DNA of 64,000 bases from Triplophysa rosa. Its lineage: Eukaryota; Chordata; Actinopteri; Cypriniformes; Nemacheilidae. Shown piece after piece: positions 55,953 through 64,000 of this stretch (within the stretch, counting starts at the first letter, position 1; each line of letters begins with the position of its first letter). Below the pieces are notes generated by a model. The model worked only from the letters and a program-made list of their open reading frames with translations, had not been told where the DNA came from and did no database searches. Both the position numbers and the translations under genes were made by a program. Location: assembly GCF_024868665.1 (NCBI RefSeq), contig NC_079900.1, positions 16,839,727 to 16,903,726 of the forward strand. The letters are read 5' to 3'.

Positions 55953-56681
55953 TCACCCGAACCTCGGGCCAACAACCCCCCCATCTACAGTGGTGATCCC
56001 AACTCACGCCGAGCTTTCCTTTCCCAGTGTGCTCTGGTTTTCACCCTGCAACCTCGCCGCTATCCTACTGAGAAATCTAAGGTGGCATACGTCCTTACGC
56101 TCCTATCCGGGTCTGCCCGGGATTGGGGAGTAGCAGTCTGGGACGCTGAAGATCCCTGTTGCGTGGTGTTCGAGGTCTTCCGTAAGGAGATGATCAGTTT
56201 GTTCGATCGCACGGCCCAGGGGGACGAGGCTTCGGCCCAGCTGGCTCGACTATCCCAAAGGGGAGATTCAGTGACCGAGTACGCCATCCACCTCAGAACT
56301 CTTGCTGCAGCCTGTGATTGGAATGAGAGCGCCTTATGCGCCCGTTTTCTTGACGGTCTAAACGCCGAGATCGTGGATGAGTTGGCTCCCTTAGATTTAC
56401 CCAGTGACCTCAATTCCCTTATCAGTCTCTCAGTACGAGTGGAGAGACGCTTGACTTGCCATCGCCAACGACCATTTACCAACCCCTTTCGGCACCCCCA
56501 CACCCAGCCAGTCGTGTCTACCCCTGTGAATTCCACCTCGGAACCTGAGCCTATGCAACTGGGGCGATTACGTCTGACCCCGCAACAGAAACAACAACGT
56601 TTTTCTCAGGGACTGTACCTGTACTGTGGCAGAGCCGGCCATTTCGCCCAGGGTTGTCCGCTAAAAGCCAAAGCCCACTAG
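55953..56681 (+). pseudogene. gag, N-terminally truncated
   Basis: The frame is open from the deletion junction to TAG at 56679-56681 (243 codons) and has no initiator methionine of its own. The N-terminal part (FLSQCALVFTLQP, VAYVLTLLSGSARDW) is typical of the retrotransposon Gag domain of chromodomain Gypsy elements in vertebrates. The C-terminus has one zinc knuckle of the CX2CX4HX4C kind, Y-L-Y-C-G-R-A-G-H-F-A-Q-G-C, in which the first cysteine is replaced by tyrosine (codon TAC at 56616-56618). Loss of one zinc ligand should weaken nucleic acid binding. The protein would build the particle in an intact element. The frame overlaps the protease frame. Confidence 0.9.
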
Positions 56682-57190
56682 TAGTCCGGAGAATCCTAGT
56701 GGGCGCCATTACATCAACTTCTCCAAGCAATCGTTCCTGCCTATCCTTTCGTCTGCTGTTCCAGGGGGCCAACCACATGGGGCAAGCCCTCCTAGACTCT
56801 GGAGCCGAGGGCAACTTCATCAATGAAGCCACGGCTCGGCAATGGGGAATTCCGACTATTCCTCTCTCTCAACCCGTGGAAGCCTGGTCGATCGCGGGTA
56901 GACTCCTCTCCACTATCACGCACGCCACACCTCGTGTAAGTCTTTTTCTTTCGGGGAATCACCACGAGAGTATTGTGCTGTACATCATTGATTCCCCAAG
57001 CAACCATATTATCTTGGGCCATCCATGGCTGGTACAGCACAATCATCACGTGGATTGGGGTAATTGTTCTGTTTTAGCCTGGAGCCAATCGTGTCATGTG
57101 TCTTGTCTTGGTCCTGCTGCCTCTCCTCTCTCTGTTTCTTGTGTTCAGCAGGTGCGACCCGCAGATCTGACCAATGGAGGAGTACCATGA
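56654..57190 (+). pseudogene. pol, protease segment
   Basis: The aspartic protease lies in the -1 frame relative to gag, overlapping its last 28 bases. LLDSGAEGNFI carries the catalytic D-S-G (Asp codon at 56795-56797), and IILGHPWL is the second conserved block (ILG). In an intact element it cuts Gag and Pol. A -1 change between gag and pol is normal in several fish chromoviruses. I see no classic heptamer in the overlap, where the sequence runs GTCCGCTAAAAGCC. The frame stops at 57188-57190, just after the point where reverse transcriptase continues in another frame, so a small indel separates protease from reverse transcriptase here (about 57165-57190). Confidence 0.88.
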
Positions 57191-57728
57191 TCTCGGCATG
57201 GTCTTTTGCAAGTCCCGGGCTACCTCTCTTCCTCCACATCGCTCCTACGACTGCACCATTGATCTCCTCCCGGGCACTTCTCCGCCCAAGGGCTGGCTAT
57301 ATTCCCTTTCTGGTCCTGAGAGAGGGGCCATGGACAAATACATCCAAGAATCACTCCAGTCTGGTCTCATCTGGCGCTCATCATCCCCTGCGGGTGCGGG
57401 ATTCTTCTTCGTTCAGAAGAAGGATGGCTCCCTGCGTCCGTGTATTGACTATCGAGGTTTGAATGACATCACTGTTAAGAATAGGTACCCCCTGCCTCTT
57501 ATGTCATCCGCCTTCGAGCTCTTGCAGGGAGCCCAGGTCTTCACCAAGTTAGACCTCCGTAATGCTTATCATCTTGTCCGCATCCGTGAGGGTGACGAGT
57601 GGAAGACGGCGTTCAACACCCCTACAGGACACTTTGAGTATTTGGTTCTTCCTTTTGGTCTGACCAATGCTCCAGCCGTCTTCCAGGAGCTCGTTAATAG
57701 CGTTCTGGGTGACATGATAAATAAATGA
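57174..57728 (+). pseudogene. pol, reverse transcriptase, fingers and palm part
   Basis: Reverse transcriptase blocks appear in order: [38 protein letters not shown] with [28 protein letters not shown] with the first catalytic Asp, and [17 protein letters not shown]. The frame ends at TGA 57726-57728, before the YLDD active-site box. The break is explained by a 4-base tandem duplication (ATAAATAA at 57718-57725), since the next frame resumes at once. The enzyme would copy the element RNA into DNA in cytoplasmic particles; this copy cannot make a full one. Confidence 0.93.
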
Positions 57729-58947
57729 GTTTGTCTTCGTGTACTTGGATGACATTCTAATTTTTTCCCCTTCTCTCCAGGTACACACCCTGCACGTTAG
57801 ACGGGTCCTCCAGCGCTTGCTTGAGAACCAGCTATTCGTCAAGGCGGAGAAGTGCGAGTTCCACGCCGAGTCTGTTACGTTCCTTGGCCACATCGTTTCC
57901 TCGAGCGGAGTCAGAGCTGATCCTGTTAAGATAAAGGCTGTCGCCGAGTGGCCCATCCCCGACTCTCGCAAGGCACTGCAGCGCTTCCTTGGTTTCGCCA
58001 ACTTCTACCGGCGATTCATTAGGAAATTCGGCGTAATCGCCGCGCCACTCACGACATTGACCTCCACCAAGATGCCGTTCAGATGGAACCATGACGCTCA
58101 GGTTGCCTTTGACATTTTAAAGTCCCGTTTTGTCTCTGCTCCTGTTTTGTCTGTTCCAGATCCTACACGCCAATTCATTGTTGAGGTCGATGCATCGGAT
58201 GTCGGGGTCGGTGCAGTACTGTCTCAGCGATCCGCCTCCGATGAGAGGGTGCACCCGTGCGCCTTCTTCTCTCACCGCCTTAGCCCTGCTGAACGTAATT
58301 ACGACATTGGTAATCGGGAGCTGTTAGTGGTACGAATGGCCTTGGGAGTGTGGCGCCACTGGCTGGAGGGGGCAGCGCAGCCCTTCTTGGTCTGGACGGA
58401 CCATAAGAACTTGGAATACATCCATTCAGCCAAGAGGGTGAGCTCGCGCAAAGCCCGATGGGCACTCTTCTTCGGTCGGTTCAACTTCACCCTCTCGTTC
58501 CGGCCTGGGTACAAGAACGTGAAACCCGATGCTCTCTTGCGTCAGTTCGAGGCTCTAGAGAGGGAGTTCCCGATCGAGATCGTCCTTCCTAAGGGATTGG
58601 TAATCGGGGCTCTCTCTTGGGGTATCGAACGGCGAGTGGCAGAGGCCGGACGGGGGGTGCAAGTACCAGTCGAGTGCCCAGAGGGCAGGTTGTCGGTGCC
58701 GGCTGCGCTGCGCTCGGATGTCCTCCGGTGGGGTCATTCTTCTAGGTTAGTCTGCCATCCAGGAATTCGGGGAACGTCGGCAGCCATCCGCCAGCGGTTC
58801 TGGTGGCCTTCTATGGCCGCCGATGTCAAACAGTTTGTGTTGGCCTGCACCATATGCGCTCAGAACAAGTCGCTCAATCGCCCTCCTGCTGGTCTGCTTC
58901 GTCCCCTGGCCCATCCCCTCCCGCCCATGGTCTCATATAGCCCTTGA
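57727..58947 (+). pseudogene. pol, reverse transcriptase C-terminus, RNase H, integrase zinc finger
   Basis: The frame begins right after the 4-base duplication with YLDD (57742-57753), the catalytic pair of the polymerase, then thumb blocks ([16 protein letters not shown]). RNase H follows: [16 protein letters not shown], the RELL glutamate, [10 protein letters not shown] and KPDALLRQF supply the D-E-D-D set; LLR stands where LSR is usual. The integrase H2C2 finger is complete: HSSRLVCH, then 29 residues, then CTIC. The frame stops at 58945-58947 because of another small indel at about 58905-58930. RNase H removes the RNA template; the finger belongs to the integrase. Confidence 0.92.
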
Positions 58948-59755
58948 TTTTGTAACAGGACTTCCTGTATCCATGGGGAACACCGTGGTCCTCTCGGTGG
59001 TGGATCGCTTCTCCAAGGCGGTCCATTTCATTCCATTCCTCAACCTCCCCTCAGCCCGGGAGACTGCTCAACTGATGGTAGACCACGTCTTCTGCCTCCA
59101 TGGCCTGCCTGTCGACGTCGTGTCTGATAGGGGCCCTCAGTTCTCATCCCGGTTCTGGAAGGAATTCTGTAGACAGATCGGGGCCTCTGCGAGTCTGTCT
59201 TCAGGGTTTCATCCTCAGACCAATGGGCAATGCGAGCGGGCCAACCAGGATCTAGGAAGAATGCTCCGCTGTTTGACATCCTCTAACCCGAGTTCCTGGT
59301 GCTCTCAGCTCTCGTGGGTAGAGTACGCCCACAACTACCACCCCTCGGCCGCGTCAGGTATGTCCCCATTCGAATGTTCTATTGGCTATAACCCTCCGTT
59401 GTTTCCATCACAGGAACCCGATGCTGCAGTTCCATCCGCTCTGGCCTTCGTCCAGCGTTGCCGCAGCACCTGGGAGAAGGCCAGAGGGGTTCTGGCCCGA
59501 ACTGGAGGACGAACTAAGGCAGCAGCCGATCGCCACCGGTCCTCTCCTCCAGCTTACGTTTGTGGTCAGCAGGTATGGCTCTCCACCAAGGACCTGCCCC
59601 TCCGAGCACCTTCTCGCAAGCTGGCGCCAAGGTTCATTGGCCCATACCGCATCACTAAAGTGGTTAATCCGGTGGTCGTCAGGCTCAGACTTCCTCCCTC
59701 CCTTGGTCGGGTTCACCCTGTTTTCCATGTGTCCAGGGTTAAGCCTGTGCTTTGA
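58908..59755 (+). pseudogene. pol, integrase core and GPY/F module
   Basis: The catalytic core reads [23 protein letters not shown] and [11 protein letters not shown]. The D,D-35-E triad is intact: Asp at about 58946, Asp at about 59126, Glu at about 59234, with 35 residues between the last two. [13 protein letters not shown] is the GPY/F module, and [11 protein letters not shown] closes the domain. A TGA at 59753-59755 ends the frame, although the chromodomain continues in the same frame beyond it. The enzyme inserts the DNA copy into the chromosome. Confidence 0.93.
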
Positions 59756-59985
59756 TCACCTCTCCATCCTGCAGGCAATCGCCCTTCCCCCCCGCCCCCT
59801 TGTCTAGTGGATGGCTCCCCGGCCTACTCAGTCAGGAGACTACTGGACGTCCGTCGCCGGGGGAGGGGCGTTCAGTACTTGGTGGACTGAGAGGGATATG
59901 GTGCAGAGGAGAGGAGTTGGGTCCCATCACGGGACATTCTGGACCAGGCCTTGATCGGGGACTTCTACCGGAGACAAGGTGAGCC
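59756..59985 (+). pseudogene. pol, C-terminal chromodomain with nonsense codon
   Basis: In the same frame as the integrase and after its TGA, the sequence gives a proline-rich linker, then [26 protein letters not shown], a stop (TGA 59888-59890), [28 protein letters not shown]. This is a chromodomain: in the W-E-G-Y block the Trp codon (TGG) has become TGA by one transition. Chromodomains of Gypsy elements read histone marks and steer integration. Two stops cut this copy off. Confidence 0.88.
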
Positions 59986-60013
59986 CCCTCCTAGGACGCC
60001 CAGAGGCGCCGCT

Positions 60014-60029
60014 GGGGGCGGGGGAGTAC
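60014..60029 (+). other. Polypurine tract
   Basis: GGGGGCGGGGGAGTAC lies directly before the TG of the 3' LTR. It is the usual primer site for plus-strand DNA synthesis in LTR elements. One pyrimidine interrupts it. Confidence 0.85.
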
Positions 60030-61118
60030 TGTCGGGTCCCGGGTCTAGCACTTCTGTTTTGTTCGTCCTCTGTGTGTGTTTACACTAGATCTCGCCTGAC
60101 AGTTCACCATGTGCTCAGCTCCGTGTTCTTGACCCCGCCCCTCTTGTCTACTAATCATTAACCACTTTTGGCTCTCTTCGCATCACCTGGTGTCGCTCTC
60201 TCTCTCCAGCTGTTTCTTATTCCACACTGGTTTTCTCCTCTTCTTATTTCTCGTGCTTCTCCCAGTTTGTGTCGGATCATTAGTGTTTGCTGCACAAGTG
60301 TAGCCAGTCTTGACTTTCTTAAGTATCGTGTCCGGAGATATTGTTCCAGTCTAGTCGTGATATCTTGCCTTGTAATCTTGTTATTTTGTCTTGCTACTCA
60401 GTACTCACCATTTGTCCTGTCTGGCTCCAGTGCTGTTACCACTACCGGGTGTCTGCATTTTTCTGCCTTGTTTACCCCAGTGACAACGGCTACCGGACCT
60501 CACCTCACGTCTATCTGGGGAAGCGGGAACAAGTTCTCTCACGGAGAGAGGACTATCTCTGCCGGTCTTCTCCTCAGCAGGAGTCCTAGCGCCGGGGCTA
60601 CGGTATTGGCTTCTACCGCCGTGGGTCCGGGTTCGGGCGTACTACTTCGGCCGGACTGTCTTCCCCTCTGTTGAGGACTCCCTGCCTCACTACCATCAAA
60701 CGGGACACTCGGATTTATGCTTCTATTGGAGGACACTTTAACTCACACGAGACACTCGGATTTATGCTTCTCTTGGGGGACACTTTAACTCTCAACCATC
60801 CAACGAGACACTTGGATTAATGCTTCTCTTGGAGGACTCTTTAACTCACACGAGACACTCGGTTTAACGCTATTGGGGACTTCCCTCTAGCACCGTCATA
60901 GAGACGTACGGTCTACTCGCCTCTCGAGGCAAGTCCCGGCCTTGTCACCTCTCCTCTAAGGTCTTTACGGCCGAGCACTCGAGCCATTTACCCCAAACCC
61001 TGGTTGTCCCACATTGGCTGTTCAGTTGTGGAGTTAATTTCGTGCCAGTTGCTGTCTGTGATTGTCTTAGGAAAATAAATCTGTTAAACTGCTTTTGACT
61101 CCGGTTCCTTCCCTGACA
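60030..61118 (+). repeat. 3' LTR, complete
   Basis: 1089 bp, TGTCGGG to CCTGACA. It has four 47-bp internal repeat units (60702-60870) against five in the 5' LTR. The last 223 bp (from about 60896, starting TAGAGACGTACGG) exist only in this LTR. Open frames such as 60168-60674 have counterparts in the 5' LTR and are not genes. Confidence 0.93.
61074..61079 (+). terminator. Polyadenylation signal of the 3' LTR
   Basis: AATAAA lies 39 bp before the end of the LTR, within the stretch lost from the 5' LTR. Position and sequence suit the end of the R region. Confidence 0.65.
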
Positions 61119-61124
61119 AAATAT

Positions 61125-62403
61125 AGTTTACTCAAGAAAGCTAAGCATTCGAAAACAAAACATATCAATTATTCTCTAAATGTGATGACACAAAAATGAC
61201 ATATTATCATGGGCAAACGAAATACAGTGGTGTGTATTATAGCTGAGACTCTTGCCTATAGCAAGAATCGGCTCTGTTCACTGGGCCTGGTGTCAATAAC
61301 AGTTGTAATTTCAGTAACAAGGGCATTTTCAATTCTGACACTTACAGGATGTTCGCTTGAATACGATTCCCTCTTATATAACAAAAGCTCGGGTTAAATT
61401 TGATGTCTTCATTTATGACTCCTTTCATTTTTAAGGGTCACAGAAAGTGAGTGTGAAATGGTAACGTAAAACTGGTCATGTTTAACTAACATACCTAATT
61501 GGGGAAAACGAAAAATATATGTTAGATGACCCTTTGAGGACTTTATTCTGATAGAAAACACTTTATTCCTTCCTGTACCACAGTAGTCTTGTCCATTGAC
61601 AGAGTTTAATAATAAGATGTTACAACTGCTCCTGGTTTTCTAATGATTATACATGACTGGAGAGGAGTTTTTTTTTGTGGCAGCAGGTTTTAAATCTTTT
61701 AGTTTTAAGGTGCTTTATTACCGTAACTGATATTTTATAAAAGATGTGCAGTTAAAATCTACAAATTATACAGTACTTGAGGATGGTAAAGAGGATCATT
61801 TTAAATAATAAAAAAGGCAACAACACTTTGTTTACATTAGTAAAGCATTAATGAGTTTTTAGGCATTTATTATTTTTTGTTAATTTTAGTTAATACGAAT
61901 TCAGTTGTTCAAGTGAGTTCACTGTGCAATAACTAATGTTACAGTTAACTAACATTAGTTGGTTTTAAAATGTATTAGTAAATGCTGATTCTTATATTTA
62001 AGTCAAATTCTAGGCATCTCTGTATATGACATTGTTATTTTATGCAATAGGAGCCCGCCATCCCTTTTTTGTGTAAACAATGTTTAATCTATTTGAAAAC
62101 TTGAGCAGTTGTAATTGAATAAACTTGCCAATTCAGATATGCTACAGTATGCTGTCAACAACAGAAGTCGAAAAGCATGAAGAAACTATTTACTTCTCTG
62201 TAAGACACAGTGAATTACTAATAACAATAGTTATATGGCGTAATGTAGAAGTTACTAATTCCCCTGTATTTTACCACTGGAGGGCACACTAGTTGACTAC
62301 CTTCCTCATTATAGTAATCTGATTCTTTCAAGCATCACATCCGTGTGGTCTGATTACAGTCTTTGATATGAAGTGCTGTCTCCATTATCAATGTTTTGTA
62401 CCT
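61125..62403. other. Gene-free stretch, nothing recognised
   Basis: AT-rich DNA after the Gypsy element; no gene or defined repeat. Confidence 0.5.
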
Positions 62404-62645
62404 CTGTGGTTCCTAACTTTTTTTGTAAGACCCCCTTCATAAGGTGCATCGCTTTGTGTCCCCCCCAAATAAATATTTTTAATCTTAGAGTTTTGTTTAA
62501 ACCAAAAACATTCAGTTTTACAATGCTGGAAGTTTTTTTGGTTGGTGATCTTATTTTGCATAATTTATGATGTCTATATTTTCAAAAATGCCACAAAAAC
62601 TGTGGCCCCTGGATCCATTTTGGGGCCCCCAGTTTGAAAACCACT
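62404..62645. mobile_element. hAT-like MITE (GTGGTT...AACCAC ends)
   Basis: CTGTGGTTCCTAACTTTT with AGACCCCCTTC at the left and GGGGCCCCCAGTTTGAAAACCACTG at the right form imperfect inverted ends of the widespread CAGTGGTTCTCAAAC type. No clear target duplication remains and there is no transposase frame. Pieces of similar type may occur near 26450 and 34440. Confidence 0.6.
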
Positions 62646-63374
62646 GTTGTCATAATAAAGAGCCAACAGAATAGCTTGCTTACACCTCAACAGCTGTTTT
62701 CTTCATATTTCCTTTTAATTTCTCTTTATAATGTGAATCTATTCCTTGTAAAGTGGCAAAATGTTGCTACACACAGAGGCTAAAATACATACTGTTTGCA
62801 ATGCACATTTTCTCAAAGCAGCTTTGCAGCAATAATATTGCATTGCTAGTTTGCTCAAACTCTCACTGCAACTTAATTTAAAGTTAAGTTTAATTAATAT
62901 TGTCCCAGTCATTTCAATAAAACAAAATAGAGTAAAACAAGAGTGTCCCTGAAAGCATACTGTGACATCTGAGTAACCGTTGTAATAAACAAATGTTTTG
63001 AGGAACATATTTGCATGTCACGTGCTAGTGACTACAAGTTGAAACTTTCTGACAATCTATAATGAGAAATATTCCCCCAAACAAAAAAATCAAGATAAAT
63101 AAAAATTTCACAACTTAGTATGATATTTGTGCTTGTAATAGCTATCGCCTTATAATATGTTGGTAATTCAACATAATTGTGCCTTTTGCTTAGTCATTTG
63201 TCACTTTTTCAGACCAAGATCAGACCAGACCAGGATCTATCTTGATTATAGCTTATTATTTATCATATCTTATCATAGCCTACCTTTCATTTCATGAGTT
63301 TTTATGTGTGATTTTAATGTATTATAAAAATGACCACATGAGAAAGTTATCCAGTTTTAACACTGGGATACAAT
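62646..63374. other. Gene-free stretch, nothing recognised
   Basis: AT-rich DNA; the small frames on both strands have no features. Confidence 0.5.
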
Positions 63375-63671
63375 TAGGGATGCATCGAATTTTTTTTCTG
63401 GTACTTGACGATACCGATGCCTGTACCTTTTTAAAACACAGTGAGACTGATAAAAATGGAATAGCTTCATAGTTACAAACAACTCCACTTCAAACACATT
63501 ATGAAAAAATAAACAATTTTATGTGCTTTTCACAAACTTTTAAAGCAAATTTCACAATGAATTTCTGTCAGTTCTGTCACATGAGGTATCGGTCTTTGGG
63601 ATCGGTGCATTTTTACGAGTACGAGTACACGAGCTTAGTATTGGGCCCGATACCAATTCGGTGCATCCCTA
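63375..63671. mobile_element. Non-autonomous hAT element, TAGGGATGCA ends
   Basis: The 297-bp element starts TAGGGATGCATCGAAT and ends ATTCGGTGCATCCCTA. Flanking octamers GATACAAT and CATACAAT agree at 7 of 8 positions. Subterminal GATACCGATGC and GGTATCGG words are inverted copies. Non-coding. Confidence 0.85.
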
Positions 63672-63810
63672 CATACAATAGGTATATGATATAAATGTGA
63701 GGTCAAGTAGCCTATTCTTAATATTTACTTGTTAGGTTGCTGTGCTATGGTATATTGCTTATAATAAACAATGTGTTTGTTTGCCTCATTTGTAGTGCAC
63801 ATACCACTTC

Positions 63811-63943
63811 AAAGGAATAATGCACCAAAAATTCATTCACTGTTTTCTTTTTCTGTAAAACACATAAAAAGTCATGCTGGCAAGAGAGTTTGGTAAAAAA
63901 ACTGACAACATGTTTATTTTGGAATGAACCATTTCTTTGAAAA
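63811..63943. mobile_element. TTAA-type foldback MITE, old and short
   Basis: CAAAGGAATAATGCACCAAAA and TTTTGGAATGAACCATTTCTTTG are imperfect inverted ends similar to the AAAGGGATAGTTCACCC family; the centre is reduced to about 90 bp and no TTAA pair remains. The DNA on either side, to the end of the window, shows nothing else. Confidence 0.45.
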
Positions 63944-64000
63944 GGATGGTACATTAAGAATATTTAGAGTTGTCTTCGTTTACCTTTTAACCTATTTATA

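Larger units (their letters stand above)
55040..61118 (+). mobile_element. Ty3/Gypsy chromodomain LTR retrotransposon, defective
   Basis: The 6.08-kb element has LTRs starting TGTCGGGTCCCGGG and ending CCCTGACA, flanked by AAATAT at 55034-55039 and 61119-61124. Gypsy duplications are usually 5 bp, so one base may be shared by chance. Order: 5' LTR, gag, protease, reverse transcriptase, RNase H, integrase, chromodomain, polypurine tract, 3' LTR. Integrase after RNase H defines Ty3/Gypsy, and the C-terminal chromodomain places it among the chromoviruses. Defects: the end of the 5' LTR, the primer binding site and the gag start are deleted; pol changes frame at about three places; two stop codons precede or interrupt the chromodomain; a gag zinc ligand is lost. 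The LTRs differ by roughly 20 substitutions in about 750 aligned bases by eye, so insertion is fairly recent. It cannot move by itself. Confidence 0.95.

Noticed and set aside
60168..60674. 168-codon open frame after pol
   Set aside because: It is inside the 3' LTR; same sequence as the 5' LTR frame, no protein domain.
1..64000. CRISPR arrays, bacterial operons, phage or defence systems
   Set aside because: The window is animal nuclear DNA by repeat content; the only regular array (138 bp) has no spacer structure.

Overview
The window looks like repeat-rich, AT-rich intergenic DNA of a teleost, most likely a cyprinid. That reading rests on its repeats: many copies of a TTAA-flanked foldback MITE opening with AAAGGGATAGTTCACCC, several hAT elements with TAGGGCTG-type ends, a DIRS-type gag remnant and a chromodomain Ty3/Gypsy retrotransposon. 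Species assignment is inference, because no search was run. There is no bacterial-type operon, no CRISPR array, and no complete host gene that I can defend. Almost all open frames shorter than about 150 codons are chance frames or lie inside transposons.

Layout. 1-12.7 kb: gene-free DNA with dispersed repeats, two hAT-type pieces and one full TTAA MITE. 12.7-14.4 kb: decayed GC-rich DIRS-type element keeping its TATA-bearing terminal region and a broken gag. 14.9-18.9 kb: a cluster of DNA transposons, including two oppositely oriented members of one hAT family, one of which carries an inserted element with a perfect GC-rich palindrome. 19-34 kb: more MITEs, a third member of that hAT family with a perfect 8-bp target duplication, and stretches that may hold conserved non-coding elements. 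35.6-37 kb: the best candidate for a host gene, on the minus strand, with a 121-codon open exon ending in a splice donor and a GC-rich promoter-like tract carrying a CT microsatellite. 37-52 kb: MITEs, a 138-bp tandem array, a 265-bp palindrome and an 866-bp near-perfect foldback element. 52.4-54.7 kb: a nest of DNA transposons around a THAP-domain exon, probably Kolobok-type. 55.04-61.12 kb: one Gypsy element. 61.1-64 kb: AT-rich DNA with two more hAT-like pieces.

The Gypsy element is the main coding content. It has about 1.09-kb LTRs, a 6-bp flanking direct repeat, gag with a zinc knuckle, protease, reverse transcriptase, RNase H, integrase with H2C2 and D,D-35-E residues, and a C-terminal chromodomain. 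It is dead: the end of the 5' LTR, the primer binding site and the start of gag are deleted, pol is shifted out of frame at about three places, and there are nonsense codons before and inside the chromodomain. The two LTRs still agree closely, so the insertion is fairly young.

I found no convincing new biological system. The most informative items are the dated defects of the Gypsy copy, the nested transposon stack with a THAP exon, the large palindromes and the unidentified minus-strand exon.
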